Below, in pieces: positions 7,473 through 14,411 of a stretch of 19,079 bases of DNA. The stretch comes from JBFLVQ01 sp040758525 (GTDB taxonomy: Bacteria > Acidobacteriota > Blastocatellia > Chloracidobacteriales > JADJPF01), in NCBI GenBank assembly GCA_040758525.1, contig JBFLVQ010000099.1, positions 1 through 19,079 on the forward strand, written 5' to 3'. Below the pieces are notes generated by a model. That model was not told where the DNA came from, did not search any database, and worked only from the letters and a program-made list of their open reading frames with translations. A program made the translations under genes and the position numbers. Positions within the stretch are counted from its first letter, which is position 1. Every line of letters starts with the position of its first letter.

Positions 7473-8690
7473 ATGAAAAATCACCAATGGTGTTTAATTC
7501 TTCTCTACAGTCTTTTGGTAGTTCTGCTTCCTAGCGTTTCTCTAAGGGCACAGACTAGCGCAAAGGAAGATGGCCCAGCCGCACAACATCACAAACGGAC
7601 TTGGGCTAGCGTACTGGATAGCCCGATTATCACTACGAGTGGTGGTAATGTTGGGATAGGAACAATGAATCCTTCATATCCTTTTACTGTTGCTACCTCT
7701 CAATCAGTTACCGCGCTATTTAAAGGCACCAGCAATAATGCTGTCGTACGCATAGAATCCACCGGGTTGAATAACTCTGTCTTAGAAATAGGCAACGAAT
7801 CCGATCAAGGAGGGTTCTCACCTATACGTTTAGATGGTTACGGACATATAATATTGAACCCAAACAATAACGCATCAGTATTCCGTCTTTTCGATGATCG
7901 AATCTATGTCGCTAAAAGTGTTGGCAACATAGGTATTGGTACCACAGATCCTCTATACCCTTTTACCGTCACCACACCTCAATCGGTCACAGCGCTATTT
8001 AAAGGCGCTAGTAATAATGCAGTTGTGCGTATTGAATCGAAAGGGTTGAATAATGCTGTGCTTCAGATGGGCAATGAAACAGGAGAAACCAACATTAAAC
8101 TCGATGCCTATGGAGATATAACACTCAACCCAATCAACAATAATAGAGCGCCTTTTTTCAATCTCTTTGACGCTCTAATTTATGCCTCAAAAGGTGGTAA
8201 TGTAGGTATTGGCACAACTAATCCCACCGCTACACTAACGGTGGTTGGCAGCATCTCGAAAAGCAGCGGCTCATTCAAGATCGATCATCCAATCGACCCT
8301 GAAAATAAATACCTCTACCATTCATTTGTGGAATCGCCAGATATGAAGAATATCTATGATGGTGTAGTCACACTTGATGCTAATGGGGAAGCGACTGTAG
8401 TATTGCCAGAATGGTTCGAAGCGCTTAACAAGGACTTTCGCTATCAACTCACGGCAATCGGCGCACCGGGACCAAAGCTTTATATTGCTGAAGAAGTTGC
8501 CAACAATCAGTTTAAAATCGCGGGTGGTAGGCTAGCAATGAAGGTCTCTTGGCAAATTACCGGTATACGACAAGACGCTTATGCTAATGCTTATCGTATT
8601 GCCGTCGAGGAAGATAAACCCGAAGAAGAGCGCGGCCATTACCTGCATCCAGAGGTATTTGGTCAGACAAAAGAAAAGAGAATCAAATAA
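7473..8690 (+). CDS. Secreted GNVGIGT-repeat protein of unknown function
   Basis: The 405-residue product starts at ATG 7473, chosen over an in-frame ATG at 7446 because AAGGAGG stands six bases upstream and a signal peptide follows directly: MKNHQWC, a Leu/Val core, then SLRA|QTS with a likely cut after Ala26. The body holds two tandem ~93-residue units and the start of a third, each opening with G(N/G)xGIGTxxP. Each full unit then carries YPFTV, QSVTALFKG and NNAVVRIES. A shared C-terminal domain begins SGSFKIDHP, then ENKYLYHSFVESPD, and ends ITGIRQDAYANAYRI. This C-terminal block is familiar from many predicted surface or fibre-like proteins of environmental bacteria, but no activity is known to me. 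I see no membrane anchor, LPXTG or chaperone-type autocleavage domain. It probably forms an extended beta-rich exported structure (inference). Expression is likely sigma-54 dependent. Confidence 0.85.
   Translation: MKNHQWCLILLYSLLVVLLPSVSLRAQTSAKEDGPAAQHHKRTWASVLDSPIITTSGGNVGIGTMNPSYPFTVATSQSVTALFKGTSNNAVVRIESTGLNNSVLEIGNESDQGGFSPIRLDGYGHIILNPNNNASVFRLFDDRIYVAKSVGNIGIGTTDPLYPFTVTTPQSVTALFKGASNNAVVRIESKGLNNAVLQMGNETGETNIKLDAYGDITLNPINNNRAPFFNLFDALIYASKGGNVGIGTTNPTATLTVVGSISKSSGSFKIDHPIDPENKYLYHSFVESPDMKNIYDGVVTLDANGEATVVLPEWFEALNKDFRYQLTAIGAPGPKLYIAEEVANNQFKIAGGRLAMKVSWQITGIRQDAYANAYRIAVEEDKPEEERGHYLHPEVFGQTKEKRIK
7641..8250 (+). repeat. Tandem coding repeats within the secreted protein
   Basis: Units open at 7641, 7920 and 8193, so the periods are 279 and 273 bases; the third is cut short after about 20 codons. 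The first two share identical stretches such as GCGCTATTTAAAGGC (7713 and 7992), but many third positions differ. This fits an old in-frame duplication kept under protein selection. Confidence 0.8.
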
Positions 8691-8714
8691 TCACTAGCTA
8701 TATCAGCACAGCAC

Positions 8715-8792
8715 GCGCAGAGGGAGACAGAGAAACAGGGAGGTTAAAACTGGTTCGCTGATCTAACTCTCTGCGCTCTGTATGCTCAGCGA
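8715..8792. repeat. Nested inverted repeats between convergent genes (GCGCAGAG / TCGCTGA)
   Basis: Two perfect inverted pairs interlock here: GCGCAGAG at 8715-8722 with CTCTGCGC at 8769-8776, and TCGCTGA at 8755-8761 with TCAGCGA at 8786-8792. The CGCAGAG/CTCTGCG words, with purine-rich GGGAGACAGAGAAACAGGGAGG between them, resemble degenerate intergenic repeats seen in several environmental bacterial groups. The region lies between the stop codons of the secreted-protein and PilZ genes and could act in two-way termination. No T-run is present. Confidence 0.4.
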
Positions 8793-9119
8793 TTAACTAA
8801 CGATCCAGTGACCGGTTTTATCAAGAAAATTGATGCCCAGTACCCAGCCTTCGTCTATGGGAAAAGAGTAGCAGATTACTGCGGTAGCTAAGAAGCGTTC
8901 ATCTAAACTACTGACTTCTACCAAAGCGCCAGGCTGTAGCTTGAGATTGCAGATCACTCGTACGCCTGAGCAGGAAACATTTTCGGTCTCTACCTGGCAT
9001 TTCTCAAAAGATCCATCTAAAGGGCTTAAAAAGAGCGGCACATGGGCAACTGCACGAGGCTCACGCCGCTTTCCAAAAGGATGAGAGGAGTCTATATTAT
9101 CGCGATTTATTAATCTCAT
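8793..9119 (-). CDS. PilZ-domain protein (probable c-di-GMP receptor)
   Basis: The 108-residue product is essentially one PilZ domain. The RxxxR motif is RREPR at residues 18-22, on the loop that wraps the c-di-GMP dimer. The second motif, (D/N)xSxxG, is N47-V-S49-C-S-G52 followed by a beta strand (VRVIC). The C-terminal strand reads GWVLGINFLD, usual for single-domain PilZ proteins. All ligand-contact motifs are present, so binding is likely. No partner domain is fused. The start is the ATG that leads straight into the domain. It is transcribed toward the secreted-protein gene and appears to have its own promoter and upstream palindrome. It could modulate secretion, motility or surface functions, but nothing here shows which. 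Confidence 0.88.
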   Translation of the reverse strand: MRLINRDNIDSSHPFGKRREPRAVAHVPLFLSPLDGSFEKCQVETENVSCSGVRVICNLKLQPGALVEVSSLDERFLATAVICYSFPIDEGWVLGINFLDKTGHWIVS

Positions 9120-9175
9120 ATCTTAAATTCCCCGCTCCGGCTACTTATATTGAGCAAACTCCTATCTATAAACCC

Positions 9176-9184
9176 ATTATATCA
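9176..9184 (-). promoter_or_regulatory. Extended -10 promoter for the PilZ gene
   Basis: On the minus strand the sequence reads TGATATAAT: a perfect TATAAT (9176-9181) preceded by the TGn extension (9182-9184). The expected start near 9169 leaves a ~50-base leader. The -35 region at 17-base spacing (9199-9204) is a poor match, typical of extended -10 or activator-helped promoters. Confidence 0.5.
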
Positions 9185-9211
9185 GTTTTGGTTCCCGCCA
9201 AATTAAAAAAA

Positions 9212-9223
9212 TACTAATTAGTA
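9212..9223. promoter_or_regulatory. 12-bp perfect palindrome TACTAATTAGTA, possible operator of the PilZ gene
   Basis: The site is perfectly self-complementary over 12 bases and centred about 49 bases upstream of the predicted PilZ transcript start, a usual spot for an activator next to a weak -35. Being AT-only apart from one C/G pair, it could also be chance in an AT-rich spacer. Confidence 0.35.
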
Positions 9224-9306
9224 CTATATTCTTGATTTGTCATCTAGTAATGCCAAAATATTGCAAAACATTTCACAGTATTGACAAAAACACTAGTGAC
9301 AAGTCT

Positions 9307-10086
9307 TTAGGTTATTTTCCTTGCCCAGATTAACTGTCGTCGATAGGGATAGAAATAAGGCGACTGCTCCCCCAACACAGCCAGCAGTCTAGACCTGTAT
9401 ACGGCCAAAAAGATAGTCTGATCTGCTGGGCGTAGTCGCACTAGATAGGAGCTTAGTAGCGTACCTTTCACCCACTCTATCACCTCTGTAGTGTGTGATA
9501 ATGTATGACCATAGATCTTCTCCAAGCAGACCTGTTCTTGAAACCCATATTGGTAGAGCAGTTCAGCATAACGCTCGATCTCCAAGGCATTGCTTCTTGC
9601 TACATAACCATTCAATAGTTCACGAAAAGGGGATTCTTGAGCCAGTTCACTAGCAACACGATGTGAAGGATGACGCTCATTCTTGGGCATTTGAATTGCC
9701 ACTTGTGCACCAAGCTTTAATTGGCTAAGAATTTTCGCCATTAGTTCCTCATGATTTGCTACCCATTGTAGCGCAGCATGGGAAAAGACCAGATTGTAAT
9801 CAGAATAGTCTGCTACTTCTAACACGTTCTGTAGTCGGAAAGAGAGTTGTGGACTGGCTCTTGATCCTGCCTGTGCAAGCATTGCCGGTGAAGAGTCTAT
9901 TCCTTCCACCTGTGCATCAGGAAGCTGTTCGACAAGCATCGCCGTCAACTCTCCTGTACCGCATCCTAGATCTATTACTCGCATCTTTACAACGGGTTTG
10001 ACAAGTTGCAATAGATCAAAGAATGGCTGCATACGCTCGCTACGAAATTTATTATATTGCGCTGGATCCCACTGGTCAGTAGACAT
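9307..10086 (-). CDS. SAM-dependent methyltransferase, trans-aconitate 2-methyltransferase-like
   Basis: The 259-residue product resembles Tam (E. coli 252) along its whole length. It opens with WDPAQYNKFRSER, like the W.P..Y..F..ER start of Tam. Motif I DLGCGTG (residues 39-45) and the acidic residue in GIDSSPAML (Asp64) bind SAM. A Tam-like segment (NLVFSHAALQWV, then VAIQMPKN) follows. The C-terminal ~100 residues carry the helical lid with EVIEWVKGT and the closing YPYRRQLIWARKI. Tam methylates trans-aconitate, relieving inhibition of aconitase, but relatives may use other small carboxylates. The start ATG 10086 is preferred over an ATG at 10101 because GGAGGG lies seven bases upstream of it. 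It lies 28 bases after the RRM-FGE gene and is probably its operon partner; the link in function is not evident. Confidence 0.8.
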   Translation of the reverse strand: MSTDQWDPAQYNKFRSERMQPFFDLLQLVKPVVKMRVIDLGCGTGELTAMLVEQLPDAQVEGIDSSPAMLAQAGSRASPQLSFRLQNVLEVADYSDYNLVFSHAALQWVANHEELMAKILSQLKLGAQVAIQMPKNERHPSHRVASELAQESPFRELLNGYVARSNALEIERYAELLYQYGFQEQVCLEKIYGHTLSHTTEVIEWVKGTLLSSYLVRLRPADQTIFLAVYRSRLLAVLGEQSPYFYPYRRQLIWARKIT

Positions 10087-10114
10087 AAGAGAACCCTCCA
10101 TCGCTTAAGCAGCT

Positions 10115-11485
10115 TTAAGGCACGTCACAACTACAACGAAAGCCCGTGGCCGAATAATTGCGCCGATCTGGCACAAGGAAACCACGAAAAGTTCCTGTTG
10201 CCTTGTCGGGCGCAGAATCGAATGCTCCACCGCGAATCACTTTTACACCTGGCTGTGGAGTGGCTTTACTGAGTGGATAGATCGTTAGATCATCTGCTGT
10301 CCATTCCCACACATTGCCACTCATATCAAGCGCACCATAAATACTGGCATTACCAATAAAACTACCCACCTCTATAGGTCCATTGCGTAGATTATTGGCA
10401 TTTACGATATTGGGTCGCCAATCATTACCCCAAGGATAGATCTGCCCTTCTACACCACGCGCAGCCAATTCCCATTCCATCTCTGTAGGTAAGCGACAAG
10501 ACAGTCCATCTTGCTTACGCCATTGGCAATAATCGACCGCATCCTGCCAGCTTACATTCACTACTGGCAATCTTACGATCTCGGCAGGCGGTTGTCGCCC
10601 ACCCCAATGTGTAGGTGGTTCGTGACCGCTCTCTTGTACAAAGCGTGCATAATCACCATTAGTCACTTCTGTCTTGTCTAGGAAGAAGGCTCTCTTTACC
10701 TCAACAACATGACCAGGCGACTCAAAAGGGTCTGGGGTGTTATTACGTCCCATTATAAATCGCCCCGCAGATACATAGACCATTCCTGGTGGTACAGAGG
10801 GCGTTGTTGGTATAAATGGCGTTGATTGTGCCAACCACCATCTCCACCCACTATAGAATAACAGTGGTAATAATAGCACCATTATCACGAACAGCCAGCG
10901 TCTGGATTGTCTGGGCCTATTTGCCTTTACCAACCCTTTCAGGGGCAATACCCCACTCGCTTCCTTATTGACAATATGGATCTCGGTATGGACTGTCGCA
11001 GAGATCTGCACTTGCTGTTGAAAGATCGTTCTTCCTTGGTAGATTAATGTTAATGCATATTTGCCCGGCAGTAGATTTTTAATCTGGGCTGCTCCCTCTG
11101 CATCAGCTTCAGCTTTGTCTATCTCATTTAACTGAATTTTGCTTCCTGGTGGGGCTTCCCTGATCTCCAATACACCTTGGGAAAATATGTATTGGGGAGG
11201 CAGGTTGAGTGTAGGACTTTTGTCTATATAAATATCTGGTCCATTCTCAACCAACCTAAGGCGTAGCGGCTTGCCACCAGAACCAACTCCGGTAATCTGT
11301 TTTACTGCCTGTTCGGCCTGTGCTTCTGAGCTAAGCGCAATATAGGCGTAACCCCAAGGTTTTTTTCGCTCACTATCAATCTCTATGTAGATCCATTCGA
11401 TGGGTCCGTAACCAGCAAACAGTTGTTGTAGATCCTCAACTGTCTTATTGGGAAGTAGATTTTCAATCAGAACTCTCTGAACCAT
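10115..11485 (-). CDS. RRM - PEGA-like - TM - FGE/SUMF1-fold fusion protein
   Basis: The 456-residue product starts with an RNA recognition motif (~3-82): RNP2-like VLIENL at 5-10 and RNP1-like WGYAYIAL at 44-51, keeping Tyr46 and Tyr48, aromatic positions that stack on RNA in RRMs. A PEGA-like beta domain follows (~104-170, GVLEIREAPPGSKIQLN...LLPGKYALTL). One membrane helix follows at ~193-212, after an RPRQSRR basic patch. The FGE-sulfatase/SUMF1 fold spans ~233-456 (YVSAGRFIMG, DKTEVTNGDYARF, CRLPTEMEWELAARG, MSGNVWEWT, VIRGGAFD, ATGFRC). The basic patch before the helix suggests the N-terminal domains are cytoplasmic and the FGE domain outside. The two Cys positions of true formylglycine-generating enzymes are Ser and Ala here (RGGAFDSAPDKA), so it is probably a binding rather than catalytic version. 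No Shine-Dalgarno is visible; the start lies 14 bases after the previous stop, suggesting translational coupling. Confidence 0.85.
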   Translation of the reverse strand: MVQRVLIENLLPNKTVEDLQQLFAGYGPIEWIYIEIDSERKKPWGYAYIALSSEAQAEQAVKQITGVGSGGKPLRLRLVENGPDIYIDKSPTLNLPPQYIFSQGVLEIREAPPGSKIQLNEIDKAEADAEGAAQIKNLLPGKYALTLIYQGRTIFQQQVQISATVHTEIHIVNKEASGVLPLKGLVKANRPRQSRRWLFVIMVLLLPLLFYSGWRWWLAQSTPFIPTTPSVPPGMVYVSAGRFIMGRNNTPDPFESPGHVVEVKRAFFLDKTEVTNGDYARFVQESGHEPPTHWGGRQPPAEIVRLPVVNVSWQDAVDYCQWRKQDGLSCRLPTEMEWELAARGVEGQIYPWGNDWRPNIVNANNLRNGPIEVGSFIGNASIYGALDMSGNVWEWTADDLTIYPLSKATPQPGVKVIRGGAFDSAPDKATGTFRGFLVPDRRNYSATGFRCSCDVP

Positions 11486-11499
11486 ATGGTAGCAGATGG

Positions 11500-12447
11500 C
11501 TAGCGCGCGACCTTTACCACACGAAAGCCAACGTTAGGTATATTGTTGTAACTGGGAGTATTAAAATTACGAAAACTTACCCGACAGTAATCTGCGTTAT
11601 TAATCCAACTGCCTCCACGCATAACTTTATAGCTGCCTTGTTCTGGCCCTTGTGGACGCGCCTTGGGTGAGATCTGATAGTAATTCTCGTGATACCAATC
11701 CTGGCACCACTCCCAGACATTACCAGTAACATCATATAGACCATAGCCATTAGGGAAATAACTGCCTACTGAATGGATAAACTCTAATGGTAGCTCGACA
11801 AATGAGGCACGCTCACTATCTGTTTCCGCGTCATAATTGGCCATTTCCGTATTCATCTCGTCACCCCAAGGGTAACTTTTACCTGTAAATTTGCCACGTG
11901 CTGCATACTCCCATTCGGCCTCAGTAGGTAATCGGTAATAGTCTCCGGTAACCTCAGAAAGCCAGTTGCAATACTTCACTGCGTCATACCAACTGACTAG
12001 TACTACTGGATAGTTCTCGCGACCAGGTTGATACAGGCTGCGCCAAGTGATCTGGGAATTTTGGCGCTCAGCATCTGTATAGTATTTTGCTAATTTTACA
12101 AACGATTCAAACTCCTCATTGGTGATCTCGTATATGCCAATCTCAAAACTATCTAACTCAACCGTATGGACAGGGGCTTCACTAGGCCGGTTGTTTATTG
12201 AACCCATTTCAAAACTACCACCAGGAATGCGAGTTATCGATGGGATAACCGGCTTCTCGGCAGGCTTACGCTCAACAGGTTTGGTTACCGGCGGACGCTT
12301 GGGTGGCACACGCTTGTGTGGGGTAGGGTGAGATGGATTGGTGAAGATACGGCCATCGCCTTGCTGTCCTGGTACACTACCGGTTAGCAAGGTAAATAGC
12401 ACTATGATAACTAAAACTTGTCTGATCTTTTGTATGACTATCTTCAC
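11500..12447 (-). CDS. Exported FGE/SUMF1-fold protein
   Basis: The 315-residue product has a signal peptide or N-terminal anchor (KIRQ, then VLVIIVLFTLLTG, residues ~8-23). A Pro/Lys/Arg-rich linker runs to ~65, and one FGE-sulfatase (SUMF1) domain covers the rest (RIPGGSFEMGS, IYEITNEEFESFV, YRLPTEAEWEYAARG, DVTGNVWEWCQDWY, VMRGGSWINNADYCRVSFR, NVGFRV). True FGE oxidises a sulfatase cysteine using a Cys pair. Here the first is Asn and the second is kept in DYC, so oxidation is doubtful. Relatives act as oxidases (EgtB, OvoA) or as ligand-binding domains; no EgtB-type iron site is evident. The start is GTG 12447 with GGGGG about nine bases upstream. It is the first gene of a unit with the RRM-FGE fusion and the methyltransferase, and it diverges from the phosphorylase-fold gene. 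Confidence 0.87.
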   Translation of the reverse strand: MKIVIQKIRQVLVIIVLFTLLTGSVPGQQGDGRIFTNPSHPTPHKRVPPKRPPVTKPVERKPAEKPVIPSITRIPGGSFEMGSINNRPSEAPVHTVELDSFEIGIYEITNEEFESFVKLAKYYTDAERQNSQITWRSLYQPGRENYPVVLVSWYDAVKYCNWLSEVTGDYYRLPTEAEWEYAARGKFTGKSYPWGDEMNTEMANYDAETDSERASFVELPLEFIHSVGSYFPNGYGLYDVTGNVWEWCQDWYHENYYQISPKARPQGPEQGSYKVMRGGSWINNADYCRVSFRNFNTPSYNNIPNVGFRVVKVAR

Positions 12448-12516
12448 TAAAACTTGCCCCCGGCCAAATCGATGGTAACCCTGGCGGGCTCACAGCGAAC
12501 TGCGCCAAATATATCT

Positions 12517-12545
12517 GATATAACACTCTTCACTGGGAAATTCAA
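12517..12545 (-). promoter_or_regulatory. Candidate sigma-70 promoter for the FGE operon
   Basis: Reading the minus strand: TTGAAT (12545-12540), 17 bases, TATATC (12522-12517), each 4 of 6 to consensus with ideal spacing. The start near 12510 leaves a leader of about 60 bases to GTG 12447. A modest match. Confidence 0.35.
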
Positions 12546-12607
12546 GATTTGCGACAAATAATCGAGTCTTATCTACTATACAGATTTAACCTGCCTTAAA
12601 GCAAATC

Positions 12608-12636
12608 TGGACGGAAGTTAATTTGCTGTTTATGAT
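12608..12636 (+). promoter_or_regulatory. Candidate sigma-70 promoter for the phosphorylase-fold gene
   Basis: TGGACG (12608-12613, 4 of 6), 17 bases, TATGAT (12631-12636, 5 of 6). The start would fall near 12643, about 32 bases before ATG 12675. The -10 and start point overlap the inverted repeat at 12634-12657. Confidence 0.4.
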
Positions 12637-12657
12637 ATCTAAGAAGTGGTAGATATC
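12634..12657. promoter_or_regulatory. Perfect inverted repeat GATATCTA-N8-TAGATATC, probable operator
   Basis: The arms (12634-12641 and 12650-12657) match over all eight bases with an eight-base spacer. It begins inside the -10 candidate and ends three bases before the Shine-Dalgarno GGGGAG (12661-12666), where a dimeric repressor would block transcription. As RNA it could also form a hairpin next to the ribosome site. Confidence 0.55.
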
Positions 12658-12674
12658 CCTGGGGAGATTAATTG

Positions 12675-14411
12675 ATGAATGATCCGACGCTGGAAGCGAT
12701 CGAGTGGTTCGAAGTTGAAGTAAGACATGGTACATTGAAGGGATTCTTTGACATCGCGCAGCTCGTTTCAGTATTCAAGCGCATGCGGCCCAGCCTACAC
12801 CGCTATTGCGAAAATGATGCTGTTATTGATGTAGAGGCACTGCTCTACACTACTGCACGCCTGCCCGAAGGTATACATGAGGTGCGAGAGATCCTGCTAC
12901 AAAACAGTGTTTCAAGCGATTTTCCCTCCTTACCTGGAATACAACCTTTGCGCTCTCCTTCACGTCGCCGTGCCTCTTTCCGTATTGGCCCAGAGACGAT
13001 CATTATCGTGGTACGTGAAGAGATCACCGAGTTACTCGATTTAATGTCCATTCTTAGCAGTTATTTTATCGAAGCAACCAAGGTACATAGGCTGTTAGCA
13101 GGTCGGCCACTCCTTGATGAGATCCGCAAAGTGGTACAGGCAGATGCACAAGCCTGCCCTGAGAAACGTAACCAACTGATGGCACGGCTTGTCTTTGAGT
13201 TAGGTACTACGGAAGAGTTACTACGGCGGCTAGATACTAAATGGGGTGGGGAACTTTTTCAACGCTTGCTTTATATAGGCGAACACCTACCCACTACCTT
13301 TGTACGTATGCATAGGGCCTTCTCCGATATGCCAGCACGTGGACCAGCACGTAATTGGTGCCAACGTATTGCCGACTTTGTAGAGAAACTCTCGGGACCA
13401 GAAGATCGTCCTATTCATATAATCTCTAGTAACACTCATAGTACTGTGAATGTGCTCTCCGGCTATGCACGTTTGCACGCCGATGAGGTACTAGCTTGGG
13501 GACGTGCACATTCTAATGAACCTGGCGCGTTGGAACTGATTGAACGCTATGTCAATACTAATCACCATCCCAACTTGATCTACTATTTATTGAAAGGATA
13601 TCTACGCATACAGCCAGAAGTGCGTGTAGAGAAGTTACGTTATGATGAGTCGTTAGGCATTACCGTACTACCGGATATTTTTATGGTTGGGATAGATTGC
13701 CAAGTAATTGATCTCAGTCGTATAGATCTAGATCTGGTCGATCCACGTCTACGGTTAGATCGCAAACGTGTATTGGAAGAAAGACCAGTTATTATCAACT
13801 TCGATTATGCTTTTGGTGAACAGGCCGGCACAATTATTGAAGAGTTGATAATGAGCTTCCGTAAACGTATTCATAGTTTCTCTATTATGGGCAAGGCTGG
13901 CACCGTGGTAGGTGAACGTGGTGGTATTATGATCCCATCCTATCTGCTACAACAGGGCCGTGATGAGATTTATGATTTCCCTAATGGCAATCAGCTTAAA
14001 GTCGAAGACTTCTCTGATGTAGTGATAAACAGTCGTATCTATACCAATGGTCCAATGCTCACTGTGCTTGGCACAGTACTGCAAAATAACGCCATGCTCA
14101 GTAAATACCGTGAGAAATGGCATATTCTTGGCCTAGAGATGGAAGGTATCCCCTATGTACGTAAGCTACATCAATGTAATAAGCTTGGCTACTTACGCGA
14201 AGACATAGTAATCAATGTTGGCTACTATGCTTCGGATGCGCCTTTGCTACCTGGGGAGACCCTCTCACGTGAGCTGAGTTTTGCCGGCGTTGATGCTACT
14301 TATGGTATCAATATTGTGATCCTTAATAAGTTACTTGGTAGTCCACGTCCGGCAAAATCTCTAGACCAGTTTCAAGGAACAGAGAAAGAGAGCCTATTAA
14401 CAAGATACTAA
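12675..14411 (+). CDS. Large protein with nucleoside phosphorylase/nucleosidase-fold C-terminal domain
   Basis: The 578-residue product has an unrecognised, mostly helical N-terminal ~335 residues (opening LEAIEWFEVEVRHGTLKG). Its C-terminal ~200 residues carry the ordered signatures of the PNP/UDP phosphorylase-MTA nucleosidase fold. These are INFDYAFGEQAG (core strand and acidic residue), IMGKAG (405-409; compare GxAG in MTA/SAH nucleosidase), GLEMEG (EMEG 488-491, ribose-binding glutamate) and YYASD (Asp521, the place of the catalytic Asp). Such enzymes break the N-glycosidic bond of purine nucleosides or their derivatives. The closing segment reads AGVDATYGINIVILNKLL. ATG 12675 follows GGGGAG by eight bases and is preferred over the in-frame TTG 12672. 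The protein is more than twice the length of ordinary family members. It sits convergent to, and overlapping by four bases, the E1-like gene. It could be a housekeeping enzyme, or a nucleotide-depleting effector as in some defence systems (inference). Confidence 0.75.
   Translation: MNDPTLEAIEWFEVEVRHGTLKGFFDIAQLVSVFKRMRPSLHRYCENDAVIDVEALLYTTARLPEGIHEVREILLQNSVSSDFPSLPGIQPLRSPSRRRASFRIGPETIIIVVREEITELLDLMSILSSYFIEATKVHRLLAGRPLLDEIRKVVQADAQACPEKRNQLMARLVFELGTTEELLRRLDTKWGGELFQRLLYIGEHLPTTFVRMHRAFSDMPARGPARNWCQRIADFVEKLSGPEDRPIHIISSNTHSTVNVLSGYARLHADEVLAWGRAHSNEPGALELIERYVNTNHHPNLIYYLLKGYLRIQPEVRVEKLRYDESLGITVLPDIFMVGIDCQVIDLSRIDLDLVDPRLRLDRKRVLEERPVIINFDYAFGEQAGTIIEELIMSFRKRIHSFSIMGKAGTVVGERGGIMIPSYLLQQGRDEIYDFPNGNQLKVEDFSDVVINSRIYTNGPMLTVLGTVLQNNAMLSKYREKWHILGLEMEGIPYVRKLHQCNKLGYLREDIVINVGYYASDAPLLPGETLSRELSFAGVDATYGINIVILNKLLGSPRPAKSLDQFQGTEKESLLTRY

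Noticed and set aside
9270..9306. CACTAGTG followed by TTTTT (minus strand) as terminator of the methyltransferase operon
   Set aside because: The eight-base palindrome has no loop, and a longer stem cannot be drawn without many mismatches.
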